Shown piece after piece: positions 46,447-59,349 of a stretch of 64,000 bases of DNA. The number at the start of each line of letters is the position of its first letter. Within the stretch, counting starts at the first letter, position 1. Source of the stretch: Hydractinia symbiolongicarpus (Eukaryota > Cnidaria > Hydrozoa > Anthoathecata > Hydractiniidae); NCBI RefSeq assembly GCF_029227915.1, contig NC_079875.1, forward strand, positions 8,431,001 through 8,495,000, in the 5' to 3' direction. The translations under genes and the position numbers were made by a program. The notes below the pieces were generated by a model. It was not told where the DNA came from. It saw nothing but the letters and a program-made list of their open reading frames with translations, and did not search any database.

Positions 46447-46455
46447 CTTTTTATA
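46447..46455 (-). promoter_or_regulatory. conserved core promoter of copy 2
   Basis: TATAAAAAG on the minus strand, with flanks (CCAATTTTTGGC before, GGTAACCTGGC after) that match the promoters of copies 3 and 4. An untranslated first exon may precede the start codon. Confidence 0.6.
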
Positions 46456-47314
46456 GCCAAAAATTGGTCAATGAGTCAAAATTTATCGAGACAAAAAACA
46501 ACTCATTTGTCTTGTCAACATTTAACCAGCAATTATTTTCATCAGGAAGACAGGAAGATGTTGTTTTGTGTTGGAATTTATATTCTGTCGCTACGGAAAG
46601 GTGATGAAGCACTATTCTATTGAAGTGGGCTACGTATTTCTAATAATAATTTGGTCACATTCTCAAGGTGACTATCCATTGTGCGATAAAGCAAACCTTA
46701 CAACTGGGTTTCTTTTTCACAATAACTAGGTCAATTTAGGACATTGTAAATTATCTGACAATCACAAAATATGAGGGTAAACAAAAAAGTAACAAAACGA
46801 ATTTAGAAAAATAATTATTAGATAAATATATACCATTGTATTGATTACATGGTAAAATAAAAATGCTAATACTCTTTCAAAGACTAAGTTGATAGGATCT
46901 CCTAATTAAAATGACAGCATTTAATTGTTACTATGTTAGTGGTCAGAGCAGTATTTTTACGACTTTGATGTTCTTACAGTTCCAATGACGTTAACTGACA
47001 TATCCTTACTATAGAAAAGGGGACATGGTCGCTCGACATTCACAAAATGCTTAACCGAAAGACTGCGTTTAATAAGTATTTACATAAGTCGTTGTAAAAT
47101 ATCATTAAGGAAGCATAGCAAAAATGTATTTTAATTTTTGTTACACTGATAGGGCGCAAGGGAAATACATGTTACGTAAGCGTTACGCGCTTGAGAACAA
47201 TTCAAGAAGTATTTTTAACAAAAAGTTTAAGGACAATACCTTTTCATGGCGTGAATCGTGCTAGGTATTCCACTATATTTTAATGACATTTCCGTATATT
47301 ACCTTTACAGGGTC

Positions 47315-47395
47315 AACATTTCCTATCACGGCACCACCACTGTTAATTGCAGTAATTCAAATGACTTCCTGGGGTAACTTTCAACATGAGAATAA
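47315..47395. repeat. array-associated intergenic module, copy a
   Basis: Reads GTCAACATTTCCTATCACGG, CACCACCACTGTTAATTGCA and GACTTCCTGGGGTAACTTTC. It is the most divergent of five related modules and sits about 1.1 kb upstream of copy 2. Confidence 0.6.
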
Positions 47396-47399
47396 TGCA

Positions 47400-49680
47400 T
47401 ACACAGTCCATTATTGTTTTTATATTGTTTTTAAATCTACACATACCTAAATGCGTACTCCTACAGCATATAGGAGGACGTTATATAGTATGGTTCTTGA
47501 TTCGTTAAATGAAACATCCTCAGTACTAGGAAGTAAAAGACAGCAATGTTTTAATGATTTGTATTTTACAATTTATCGATCAATAATTGCAACGATAGAA
47601 GTAAGCGAAGCAGGCATAAAATTGCTGTTCCAACCTCGAAATACTTTTAAATACTTTTAAATACTTTTAAACGTCTTTATATCTTTATCCTTATTGTTCC
47701 TTTTAATACTGCTAATAAGGACAATCCGAGAAGAAAATACTTAAAGTAGCTCTGACAAATTGAGATTTCTTCTGGCAAGGGTATTCCTTGTGCATCGTTA
47801 CCATAAAACATCTGTTGTGTCTGCATGATATAACAGTAAAATTTTCTATTATAATATTGGTAAAATGACATATTACTGCCTAAATATTGCCTAAAGCTAC
47901 AGCTTTTTAATAGGAAATGTCTATTAAACGAAACTTTTAGACATTTTCGATACTATTCAAAAATGAAATTTTCACATAACTTTTTGACCAGTTTTTCTGC
48001 TTTTCTTGATTAATCGACAATTTCTTGATGTCTGATAAAAAATCCAGTTAAGTCATCTCTAAATCTGTATTTTGTAGGGGTTTTAGAAAGCCGTTTTTAG
48101 TTAACTATTTTTCTCTAGAAGTGATGATAGAATCAAGGCCACAAAAATTGACGCTTTTCTTACAGTAATTTAATCTTACAGTAATTTAATTTGTATGAAT
48201 GTTTATTGGCTAGCGTCACTTAATTTACAAAGATGTCAATATATGTTTCACGCAGCATTTGTCCAAACATATGTTTCACAACAAAAGGAATGTCAAAACG
48301 TTGAAAAGGCTAAATTAAAGTTTCAGATATGCCACTAGACTTATTTTGATTGATCTGAGACAAAATCAGCACTTTGCTTTTTCCGACAACGGGTTTACCA
48401 ATTTGTCACCATTGCAGCAGATGTGACGTCACACCGTCATAATGTCTGATATTAAAAAGTTTTGTCCATCCTTGCAAGTGCAATCCGTTGACGGGGGGCA
48501 ATATTTTACTGAAATACTCAAATTAAATAGTTAGCACGGATTATCACCTTGGCCTCGAATATATATCTGAATTGAAGAAATTAAAAAAGTGTAGCAACGC
48601 ATGTTTACCTATGAATCATTTCTACCTACGCTAACACAAGTGCGAGAGACAAAACAATGTGCCGAAGCTTTTTTTTCTTGAAATAAAACAACGGGAAGTT
48701 TAAACAAATATGAGCAAAAAAAAGGATAGGACGTTTAATATTTATAACGTGTAAAATTTCCTTCTATGAAAAGTTAGAGATGTGCTGTGAAATAAATATA
48801 CTTTTCAAACATTTGGCTGTTGATTGGTTGTCAAGTAGCGTCCCTGTCATTGATGTTACTTTTTATCTTCAGACGTTCTGGTTAACAGTGTGAAATGAAT
48901 AATCCACGGAAAAGGTTTAGGTGCAAGAAATTATACGCACTTATAATATATGTATATTAATAAATACATTTTTTACAAGGAAGTCATTCTAAGAATATTT
49001 GTTTCTTTCTAATAGTCTTGTGTGCAATTCTCGTGTATGTTTCACGTAGATTTAAAGAAATTTACGTAAAATCACGTAGCCACAAGGCTTAAAAATCGCT
49101 ACTTATATGCACATGTAGGCCAGGTCGGCAACGTTCGACATCTGTTAGTGGCATGGGTCCACAAAAGTTTGTTAACTTTGTTAACGTCAGCAACAATTTG
49201 CACTTTTTAAGTGTGAGTTTGAATTTAAATATCCTGTTATCTTCCGCTCTAAAGGCTGACAAATTTAACATGCGTAAATTAAGATAAAATTTTTCCATGT
49301 AATGACCAATAAATTAGCTTTCTTGTTTCAATACCTGTCGTCCATGATTGCCTTTAGCCATCTCAAAAGGGTTCTATTTTTCCGTCATCAGAAAGCTTGA
49401 TTTAGAAGCAAAGTAATTACTTATATTGAATAAATTACGAATTTGATCTAAAACTCTTCACTGCGAGCAAAAACGATTCTTCAGAGAAATCAGTATCCAA
49501 AGTCTTTTGTTGATTCGTGAACGTGTTGAGTTTGAAGGAAAGGAGAAAAAAGAAAGAAAGAAAATAATATCCATTGAACACAAAGGAAAGATTTCAGACC
49601 AATATAAAATCTCTTACGAAAATGAACGCTCCATGTCAGGTTATATCTACTCTGTCGCTAATCATCTGTAGAGAAATTTC
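47400..49680. other. intergenic, nothing recognised
   Basis: No supported gene. Small direct repeats at 47639-47670 (AAATACTTTT, period 11, three times) and at 48155-48190 (CTTACAGTAATTTAAT twice). Confidence 0.4.
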
Positions 49681-49694
49681 TAAAAAGTAGTCTT

Positions 49695-49970
49695 GTTTAC
49701 AAAATTACATATCTGGGATGCAACTCGTGCTATGTCGGCCATACACGCTGACATGTAACACTAGAATAAGAGAACATGAAAGAAAAAATGCGCTATTAGC
49801 TATTCACATGCATTTATTTCAACATTCCCTTTCAATGGATGACGTCATCGTTTTAACATCGAAGTTAAATTAAGTGAAACATCTTATGACCATTGAGGCT
49901 TTACATATGAATCAATTACGCCCACAACCAAACACTAGAGACGAATATAAAAGTCGGACTTTAGTAATTT
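49695..49970 (+). pseudogene. Penelope-like element fragment, GIY-YIG domain
   Basis: Frame-broken pieces read YKITYLGCNSCYVGHTR, then IREHERKN and, near the end, EALHMNQLRPQPNTRDEYKS-like sequence. C-x-x-CYVG-x-T-R with a late LRP-x-x-NTRDEYKSRTL is the pattern of GIY-YIG nucleases at the C-terminus of Penelope-like retroelements. Many stops; dead. Confidence 0.55.
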
Positions 49971-49979
49971 AATTATTTA

Positions 49980-51020
49980 TTGTTTAATTACTTTTTGTTC
50001 TATTTTCAAATGCTGTCCCGTGGGCCTTGCGTCCGACTTTTTTACATTTAAGAAAATGTATTTTACTGTAAAGATGTTTTATCATGGATTTCAAAGTTTG
50101 TGTTATTTTGTATTTTAGATCAGAAGATAATCAAGTCATGGATCCAAATAAGAGTGCTCGTTGTAGGGTATACTTCATTTGTTGTAGCCTTAATGCCACA
50201 ATGTAGCTTACTGTTTGTTAGATTGAAAGACCACTTATATTTAACAACAATTTTTTTTGGCTTTTACATTTCTTTTTTTTTTCTGAAGATTGTCATTTTC
50301 GTTAATTTCTTCGCGGCTTTTTTCCCCTCATATTTTCTAAGTTAATAATGTGAAATCATTGTGACTGGAAGACGGAAAGCCAAAAAATCAGAATTATCAT
50401 CCAAGATGATTTTCAAATTATGAATCTTAGAAATCAGTTTTCTTTAAGAAACTAAATTTAAGAAGTTAAGAAATTATGTGTACTTATCTTTCAATCTACA
50501 ACACGTTGGAAAAACACACGAAATAATCAAACTTTATTTTAGTGTTTGTAAGGTCCTCTTATCCCAGTTAAGTGGTTTGTTCGTATCAAAATATGAGCAT
50601 TAAAAATGCAAAACAAACCAATGAGAATTTCAGCATAAATGAGAACACAATGTTAAAGGTAGACTTGTAACGTATTTAACCCGTAAAGTTTTCTTTGAAA
50701 CGTTAAATAACATAAAACCTGAAAATATTTGGTTGTTGATTCGTCGTTAAACATGCAAAGTGATATGTTACATTAACAATCAAAGGTACCTTCTTTAAAT
50801 TTTAGATACAAATGGTTCTCAGGGGTTTAAAATTTGGCATAAATTAACAGGGTTTGTGCAATAATCGAGGACCTTTTAACTAATTAAACTGTGATTTAAT
50901 TTTATCGCTTATTGTGTTGTATTTACTTCTTTGAACAAAACATGTTAATCAATGCTCAAAAAGGTGTTAAAATATAAAATATATATATGTTTAACAAAAT
51001 TAGGCAATAAAATAATGGTG
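49980..51020. other. intergenic, nothing recognised
   Basis: AT-rich, T-rich low complexity around 50240-50290. An 81-codon frame at 50100-50345 is a chance hydrophobic reading of T-runs. Confidence 0.4.
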
Positions 51021-51103
51021 CTATAATTTATTCATGCCAAACAAATATTACATAGCATTTATAAAAGAATATTTAATCTAAACGCTGTATTTTAATGATA
51101 CAT

Positions 51104-51848
51104 CTATTTTTTGGATATATATCCGAGACGTTCCTTGATATTTGTAAGTCGCATTTTTACACCGTATAATACTCTGTTGGAAACTTGATCATTGTAATAC
51201 ATTTCTTTCAGATATCGGGCTTTTTCTACGCTCACCACAAGTCCACAATCAAGTCTTCGTTTGATGACCTCCATTCTCATTTGTAAGTATTTCATCAAAT
51301 CCATGATTTCATGGATTTGTTGGTACACACCAGTTAACTTTAGGTCAGCATTGAAGCGATTCAAAACTAAAAAATAGGAGGAAAATTGCATTTATGCTTT
51401 TTTATTAAGTTTGTATCACAATGTTTCACACAATATTAATCTTGTGATCAGAGTGGTTCATTTGCTCATACACACAATTGGATAAAAATACGTACAATTG
51501 AAATTTACGAATTTAGTGTAATGTAGATATTGACTTACATGGAATAATGTTATTGCAAACCCTTATGTTATCATTAGCAAGGGCCAGTACAGAAGTAATA
51601 TCTTTATCATATGGCTTCATTTGAACCTCTGGAATGTTGGTGCAGTTAAGAGGCTGCATGGGAGCCATCGTCGTCATCATATGGTGAGACATACTTGTCA
51701 CTAGCAAAAAAAATGAACATAAATATAAGTTATATGGAATCATAGTAACCAATGTTAGACTATGTATATAAATACAGTGGTAGGAATGGTAATTACCTGA
51801 AACTATTGAAACTATAGCACCAAAAATGTAGTACTCAATGCGAGCCAT
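51104..51848 (-). CDS. secreted helical protein family, copy 3
   Basis: Same unrecognised family and same architecture as copy 2: exons 51848-51797 (52 nt), 51700-51539 (162 nt) and 51366-51104 (263 nt), phase-1 introns, 158 residues. Signal peptide MARIEYYIFGAIVSIVS; the mature start after VTS is MSHHMMTTMAPM. It keeps NCTNIPEV, DNIRVCNNIIP and VIKRRLDCGLVVSVEKARYL. The second sequon is lost (KDIT instead of NIT). AATAAA on the minus strand at 51032-51027, 72 nt beyond the stop. A putative untranslated exon ends AACAAG/GTAGGT near 51994, with acceptor TTTCTTTTAG near 51911. Confidence 0.82.
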
Positions 51849-52041
51849 GATTGTTTTCAAGAATTGAATTTAAGAATTGAACCAGAAAAAATGTTGTGAA
51901 GAATCTAAAAGAAATAACCTGGATTTATTAACTTAACAAAATATTAACTACAACTTATCTTTGCTTTGACATATCAAACAAATTGTACCTACCTTGTTAA
52001 TTTCTCGAAGAGATTGGTGACTTGACAACGTCCAGATTACT

Positions 52042-52050
52042 CCTTTTATA
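52042..52050 (-). promoter_or_regulatory. conserved core promoter of copy 3
   Basis: TATAAAAGG on the minus strand, preceded by AGCAATTTTCGGA and followed by AGTAATCTGGACG, the same block as in the promoters of copies 2 and 4. Confidence 0.65.
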
Positions 52051-52628
52051 TCCGAAAATTGCTAAACGAGTTTAAAATAACTTAGGTAAAAAGCTACTAA
52101 TTTTGTCTAGTCATCGTGTCGGCAATTAATTTTATCGGGAAAACAGGATAAGGTTTTGCTGTTGTGGAATTGCTATTCTGTCGTTACGAAAAGCTGATGA
52201 AGCAGTATCTGTTTGATGATTTGCGAACTTCTAATAATAACTCACTTTAAATTTTCAGAATGACTTTTCTTACTGCGAATAAAAACATGTTAACCTGCAT
52301 TGGAAAATCTAAGCAAAAACAAAGAAAGACGAGATTTTAAGACGATAACAATTATCGTAATATTTTATCGCTTAATATTTACCGCAAACTAGATTTTTGT
52401 GTGTTTCAGGCCAAACAAATTCTTTTTGTTTCTTCTTCCAATAGTATTTCCTCTTTTGCAAAAAAACCCTGATATATCCCGTTACAACAAGTTTGTTGAG
52501 GCATTAAAATGTGTATAAATCTTTCAGGGCGATATGGAAAAAATATGTAATTCCATTTCGTTACAAAACACCCAAGATAAGCTTGGGGAAACCGCGAAGA
52601 TTTTAGTATTAATTGTGGCGTAAGACTA

Positions 52629-53125
52629 GTGATATAGAGCGATTTTATTCATTTGCATTATGAATTCTGTTAATTGGCACATTATAGTTATTGTTATAAT
52701 GAAAACTTGACTTTTCCTAAAGATTTAACTCAACTGTAGCTGTGGATATTTTTTCAATAAATGATTGCATCAAGAGAAAGGCCAGGTTTGAGTGATTGCA
52801 TCAATTTTATTTGGAGTCAAGGAACCGTCAGGAAAATATTTTTCAATCGATGTTTTAGTGACTCGTATTAATTGCTTATTGAGTCAAACACTTGGCTACA
52901 ATTTCGGAACTGCTTTCAATAATAAAAACAGAAACAATAACTACTCATAATTTAAATTAGTATTCCTTTATTGACATGGTTCACATTTCTTCTCACGTCA
53001 TTATCACCACAACTAAAACAGCAATTACCTTACTTCCTACTGTAAGTTTAAAAAAGTAATTAAAAGTGAATTAAAATTTAAAACTCCGCACGGATTTGAC
53101 TTGATGCCTCGATAGATTTCCACCC
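52629..53125. repeat. recent segmental duplicate, copy 1 of 2
   Basis: About 500 bp nearly identical to 57148-57665, from TGATATAGAGCGATTTTATT to GACTTGATGCCTCGATAGAT. It includes the array module at 52980-53060. Confidence 0.8.
52980..53060. repeat. array-associated intergenic module, copy b
   Basis: CACATTTCTTCTCACGTCAT, TATCACCACAACTAAAACAG and TTACTTCCTACTGTAAG, about 1.1 kb upstream of family copy 3. Confidence 0.7.
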
Positions 53126-53129
53126 ACAT

Positions 53130-55495
53130 ATACATATCCGGGAGGACTATCTACGTAAGTCGTTTGATCATTGCTCTAAACAAAGTGTTGGATTGGCTTA
53201 GGCAATCACAATCAAATTATGCTAACCGATAATCATTACGTTGTAGGACATAGAAAGTGACACTGTTTTATTTGTATTTATATTTTAAGTTGTAAAATCA
53301 GAAAAAAAAAAGTTAGCATGAACTTATATGTTAAATTCTGAGTTAAGTAAAACTCCAATTAAACTGACTGCACACCGCGTAATTTTATTCACTCTCGTGG
53401 TGATATGTCACACGGTTGATAAGGATTGTATATTTAAAAGGACTATTTTAACGAAACTTCATAAAACGAGTTCCAATTCAGTAATGTATACCTAGTGTAC
53501 TGATAAAAGTATGTAATTAGATCGATAAAATATTGTTGAAAACAAAGTTATTTTACAAACTAGTAGTAAAGGAGAAAGTGAATACCTCGATATTAACGTT
53601 CATAAAGTTAAGCTTACATTGTCTCCAGAAATACTCATAGCCATGACTTATTTTCCTGCCACACGAGTAAGTTCTCTATTATAACATGACTGCAAGGGAA
53701 AATAGGACGAATAGGGAACTTTACGGTTTAGAAATCTTAGGAGATGTTTTTTAGGATCATTGAAGTCTTGGGATAAAAAAACAACAACATATTATATATG
53801 GTCATATATTCAATAAGGATGAAAGCGATATTATAATGTCCTTAAAACTATTGCTAATTTTGTTGTCACATAAGTAACTACTAGCTATGTTTGTTTACTG
53901 ATTCGATGTCAAAGTTTAACTGAAAAGCAGGTGAAAGCACATTCAGGAAACATTAAAATGAAGTTCAGAAACACTTCACTTGACACACTGATTCCTTATC
54001 ACAAATTTCCATTCCAGTTACATCAAACAAACGCAGTCGTAGTCACATAAACCTTTTTTCTACATACTAAAATACTGTTAATGAGATTGAGTCAAGTAAC
54101 TTTCTAAAATACTAAAGACGATTTATGTACCGCACTATGCACTATGGTGCACTACATAAAAAAAGTACGGTTGCTTTGTCGTTACTTTGATCATTGATGA
54201 TAATTTGGTATAATTTTGATCATCAATAATCAATGATCATTGATCATTAGTATTTAATGTGACTCTCTTCCCTTCTTTTAAAAGTAACGATGAAGACATC
54301 GTTTTGCCTTTAAACTTTGCACAAACTTTTCTTATCACATTGCAAAAAAATTAGGATCAAAGATTTGGCGACGACATCTTTTACGCAAAAACAGCTAAAC
54401 ATAAATTTTGAAATAAAACAAACTGTTTCAAACGGTGCAGATATATAAACTTACTTGATAAAAGCATAAAAAAAAACATGACTTTAGAAATTTTGCTAAA
54501 GATATTTCTGCAATAAATGGTTCAATTTTTAATCAAACTACCTATTAACTGATCAGTCGCCATGACAATAGTCATAAATTATGATGAATTTTGATGATGA
54601 GAAGTCATGAAATTTTAACCCGTAAATCTATTTGCTTTAGAAGTTATCACAAAAATGGGAGGCGTACAGAAAAATGTTTTCTCTTGAATTAAGAAACACA
54701 CATGTGTGTGGTGATGGTTAAATACACAAGCATATTTGTCTATTTTGTGATAGGTGATATGCCAAACGGTCAATAAGGATGGTACATTTGAAGGTCTATT
54801 TTAACGAGACTTCATAAAGGGATTTTAATGCAGTAGTGTGAAAATGTATGTTGTGTGTCGTCATCGATTTAATATCGCTGAAATAAAGTTCATTCCACAA
54901 ACTATAGTAAAGAAAAATATGAATAACTGGATATTACTGTTACTAAAGTTATGTTACATTAACGCTAGACGTACCCATATCTATGACTTGCTTTTTAACC
55001 CCACAAGTAAGTTCTCTATTAGTAAATGACTGACTGGTTAGTGGGTTAACATCACTGCATTGGAAAACAGCACTGATAGGGAACGTTATACAGCAACTTT
55101 AGTAGATGTGTCAAAGCAGTCCTAATAAAAAAGTCTGTTAAATAGTCGCGATCATGCTCTCTCTTAAACTGTAGCTATTTGGCATAAACTTATTTAAAAT
55201 ATTTTCAAAAAAGACCATCATGATTACTTGTAATCAAGTTATCAATAAATTTTGAAGCATTGCTAAATTGCCAAGCTAATGTTACAAAGTGTATAAAAAA
55301 ACAAGTAAACTTAACCTTCTCTGATCATTTAACTCAACTGGTGTTGTGGGTAAGTTTTAAGAAAATGCATCAAAGCAATCGTCTAGAAAATATTTTCAAT
55401 CCACGTTTTAGTGACTCATAATGTTTGAGTAAGAATATTGACAATGAGTATTCATAATTTCAATTCTTCCTTTATAAACGACCTGCACCACAAGT
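53130..55495. other. array spacer without recognisable gene
   Basis: Contains two related stretches, ACGGTTGATAAGGATTGTAT (53411) and ACGGTCAATAAGGATGGTAC (54764), each followed by CTATTTTAACGA(A/G)ACTTCATAAA. These show spacer-level duplication. A TGATCATTGAT-rich palindromic block lies at 54185-54250. No exon of the helical family is detectable. Confidence 0.5.
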
Positions 55496-55499
55496 TGTT

Positions 55500-55578
55500 G
55501 ACATTTCTTCTTACGTCACTACCACCATCACTAATTACAGTAATTAAAATAACTTCCTACTGTAACTGTCAAGAAAAT
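55500..55578. repeat. array-associated intergenic module, copy c
   Basis: TGACATTTCTTCTTACGTCA, CTACCACCATCACTAATTAC and AACTTCCTACTGTAACTGTC. No gene copy follows within the expected 1.1 kb on the minus-strand side. Confidence 0.7.
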
Positions 55579-55579
55579 A

Positions 55580-57140
55580 ATTAAAAATGAATTAAGATTT
55601 AAACTTCTGTACGAATATCTTCCATCGCAAAATTTTTATGTAACTATCCTGGTTACGTCTTTCTACGTCGTTAGATTCTTCACGCACAAAATATACTGGA
55701 TTGGCTTATAATTCCACAATTGAATAATGATTGTGTTTAGGCATTATGCTGTGTACGAAGTAGAGAGTAAAACGGCTTTAATTTAAAAAACCTCGTAACT
55801 CTAATTAAACTGGTAGCACAAGATATAATTTTATTCACTGCCGTTGATTTATCTCATACGATGTATAAGGATGATTCATTATTAACATTATTTGAAAAAA
55901 AAACAATGTTAGTAAGTGGTACACAACTAAATAAATAACTGGAGATTAAAGTTATTAACGTCGTTAGTTGACTCTTTTGAACTCCAAATATACCTACGTT
56001 ACATTACTGTCATATATACCTGTAGTAGTGCTACGACTTAGTCGTCAGCCACACAAATAAGCTTTTGATTAGCAGATAAATAACTGAGTAGCGGGGATAA
56101 TATTACTGCGTTAGAAAATTGGACGAAATAGGAGCTTAACCTGTTACATTGATAGACAACTAACTACAAACAGACTTTATTGAAATTACAAGTTAATAAA
56201 ATCATGCAAGTATAAATGCTTTCTTGTCATTATGCTTTTTTTTAACTCTAGCTCATCAGGATAAATTTATTTGATATGCTCTCTGTATTAACCATCATCA
56301 GTAATTTCAATCAATACATCAATTAACATGGAAATATTACAAAATGTTCTAGCTAAGTGAAGATATTTCTTAAGATTTCTGAACCATTGAGTTTAGAAAT
56401 GAATCTAAGTAGTTTTTCCATGGAAGACATTGACTCTAATCCCTCGGAACCCTCATCATCTGTTAAAATATGAAATTGTCACACAAGGATTAAAAATATC
56501 CATGACGTACTTTTAACCCTTTTTCACATTATTTTTACTAAATAAAACTAACTTCTTCCTTGGATTATGACCTATTATTAAGAAAAAAATAGATCTAATA
56601 TGCTTGGCTCAAGGAAGAAACATAAACAAAATATCTTATATCTAATCTGGAATATCCCCTGTAAATGTTTCAGCAGATAGAAAAACAAACAATTAAAGCA
56701 TCACATGTTCTTGTATCGCAATTTTAACGATACTATAATACCCTTAAAGCTATTGCTAATTTCTGGCATAAAAAAGTTTTTGTATAGCTTTTATTTTACA
56801 TAAGTAGTTACTAGCTGTGTTTGTTTATCAATTGGATACAAAAGTGTAGCTGCAAAAACAAATGAAAACACATCCAAGATCACATTTCTAAGGTTACGCC
56901 AAACAAACCAATTGTGGCCTCGTAAAACGTTGAACCCTTTCTTCTACATACTAAAATAACTGATGAAGTGACCTTCATTGAAAATTGGAAAAATATGTTT
57001 CAATGTGACTTGTGACACAATATTGATTGTGCCAAATTTTCAAAAAATTAGACGACCAGTGTACTACACCATGCACTACATCATGATGCATTACACCAAA
57101 CGACAGCTCTTTTTTTGGTGTTATTTTGATCATTAATGAA
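55580..57140. other. array spacer without recognisable gene
   Basis: AT-rich; related to other spacers (CTACGTCGTTAGATT near 55661 is close to 60110). No exon seen. Confidence 0.45.
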
Positions 57141-57147
57141 GTCTAGT

Positions 57148-57665
57148 GATATAGAGCGATTTTATTCATTTGCATTATGAATTCTGTTAATTGGCACATT
57201 ATAGTTATTGTTATAATGAAAACTTGACTTTTCCTAAAGACTTAAAGCTGTGGATATTTTTTCAATAAATCATTGCATCAAGAGAAAGGCCAGGTTTGAG
57301 TGATTGCATCAAATTTATTTGGAGTCAAGGAACCGTCAGGAAAATATTTTTCAATCATCGTTTTAGTGACTCGTATTAATCGCTTAAAAAATTGTTACGT
57401 CAGTGTCAAACACTTGGCTACAATTTCGGAACTGCTTTAAATAATAAAATTAGAAACAATAACTATTCATAATTTAAATTAATCTTATTTTATTGTTAAA
57501 GAGACGTCCCTGTATTATCCTTAAGTGGTTTACATTTCCTCTCACGTCATTATCACCACAACTAAAACAGCAATTACCTTACTTCCTACTGTAAGGTTAA
57601 AAAAATAATTAAAAGTGAATTAAAATTTAAACCTCCGCACAGATTTGACTTGATGCCTTGATAGA
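57148..57665. repeat. recent segmental duplicate, copy 2 of 2
   Basis: Near-identical to 52629-53125. It contains array module copy d (about 57530-57605). The phrase TTTTGGTGTTATTTTGATCA stands on both sides (about 57117 and 57682), as if the block had been inserted with a target duplication of roughly 25 bp. Confidence 0.75.
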
Positions 57666-57689
57666 TTTCTATACGCATTGTTTTGGTGT

Positions 57690-58320
57690 TATTTTGATCA
57701 TTGATGATAATTTTGGATAATTTTGATTATCAATAATTAATGATCATTGATCATTAATAATTGATTTTAGTCTCTCTCTTTCTTCCAAAGCGAGGAAGTA
57801 GACATTGTATTTCCATGAAACTTTACACAAAGGTTCCTTTCCGAATTGCAGAAAGTATTAGAAAAAAGATTTGTTTCACTCTTTTAGTCCAAGATGACGA
57901 CATCTTACAGACTAAAACGGAAAAACATTAACCTTGGAATCTGAAAAACTGTCTTAAACGTTTTAAATATGTAAACGTACTTGATAGAAGCATAAAATAG
58001 CTAAAATATGACTTTGCAACTGTTGCTAATGACATTCTTTAAAAGCAATTGTCCAAATTTTCATCGACTATGGGTTAACTAATAAGTTACCATGAAAATA
58101 GACAAAAATGGTTGACTATTCTCCGGCTAACAAAATTTTTCCCAATTTGCGTGGTTATGATGGGTCAACATCATAACATTTGCAGACAAAAAGAATGGAT
58201 AACCATATACAAAAGGTTATAAAACTCTTCCATCTTTAATGCTGTGGAAATTAGGCATATCGACCGACCACATTTAAACCCTGGACAATGCAGCCATTAG
58301 TGGTATAATGTAAAGAAAGA
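57690..58320. other. array spacer with TGATCATTGAT palindromes
   Basis: 57690-57765 repeats the palindromic block seen at 54185-54250 (TTGATCATTGATGATAATTT and its complement). No coding sequence. Confidence 0.5.
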
Positions 58321-58428
58321 CAACGTCTGCAATAAAATAATGAAGATATAATTTATTCATGTGAAATAAATATTACATAGCATTCATAAAAAATCATTTA
58401 TTATAAACGCTGTATGTCAATGATACTT

Positions 58429-59148
58429 CTATTTTTTGGATATATATCCAAGCCGTTCTTTGATGTTTGTAAGTCGCATTTTTATACCGTATAATACTCT
58501 TTTAGAGACTTGATCTTTGTAATACATTTCTTTTAGATATTGTGCTTCCTCTACACTCATCACAAGTCCACAGTCAAGTCTTCTCTTGATAATTTCCATT
58601 CTCATTTGTAAGTATTTCATCAAGTCCATAACTTCATTGATTTGTTGGTACACACCGGTTAACTTCAGGTCAGCAATGAAGCGATTCAAAACTGAAAGAA
58701 ACGGTGGATTATTTACAATGACAATTTTCTTGTGATAAAAGGGAGTATTTGTTAATGTAATTTGTCCGATAATAAAACGTTATGTTAAAATTCAAGTAAT
58801 CATGATTAAATGATAACTGAAAAAGATATTTGACTTACATGGAATTATGTTATTGCAAACTTTTATGTTCTCATTGGCAAGTGCAAGGACCGAAGTAATA
58901 TTTTCGTCATAAGGCTTCATTGGAACCTCTGGAATGTTGGTGCAGTTAAGAGGCTGCATGGGAGCCATCGTTGTCGTCATATGGTGAGACATACTTGTCA
59001 CTAGCGAAAAGAATGAACATAAATGTAAGTTATATGGAATAATAGCAACCAATCTTAGACTATGTATATAACTACAGTGGTATGAATGATAATTACCTGA
59101 AACTATTGACACAATAACACCAAAAATGTAGTACTCTATTCTGACCAT
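58429..59148 (-). CDS. secreted helical protein family, copy 4
   Basis: Same unrecognised family: exons 59148-59097 (52 nt), 59000-58839 (162 nt) and 58691-58429 (263 nt), phase-1 introns, 158 residues. Signal peptide MVRIEYYIFGVIVSIVS, then MSHHMTTTMAPMQPLNC after VTS, YDENITSVLALANENIKVCN, and in exon 3 EVMDLMKYLQMRMEIIKRRL with DCGLVMSVEEAQYLKEMYYK. Both glycosylation sequons are kept. Closest to copy 3, with intron sequence also alike (GAACATAAATGTAAGTTATA). AATAAA on the minus strand at 58357-58352, again 72 nt past the stop. Confidence 0.82.
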
Positions 59149-59338
59149 GTTTTTTTCTGAAAGTTGGGTTTGAGAATTAAACCAGAATGAATGTTAAGAA
59201 GAATCTAAAATAAATGACCTGATTAATCGGCTGAATATTACCAACAATTGTTTCTTGTTTAAATATGTCAAAAATATTGTAGCTACCTACATGTTTGATT
59301 TGCTTTCAGAGAATTATGACTTTCCAATTGTCAAATTA

Positions 59339-59349
59339 CTTTTTTTATA
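59339..59349 (-). promoter_or_regulatory. conserved core promoter of copy 4
   Basis: TATAAAAAAAG on the minus strand with GTAATTTGACAATTGG after it, aligned with the TATA blocks of copies 2 and 3 at a similar distance from the start codon. Confidence 0.6.

Noticed and set aside
50100-50345. 81-codon Phe-rich frame
   Set aside because: Produced by T-runs; no splice or promoter context.
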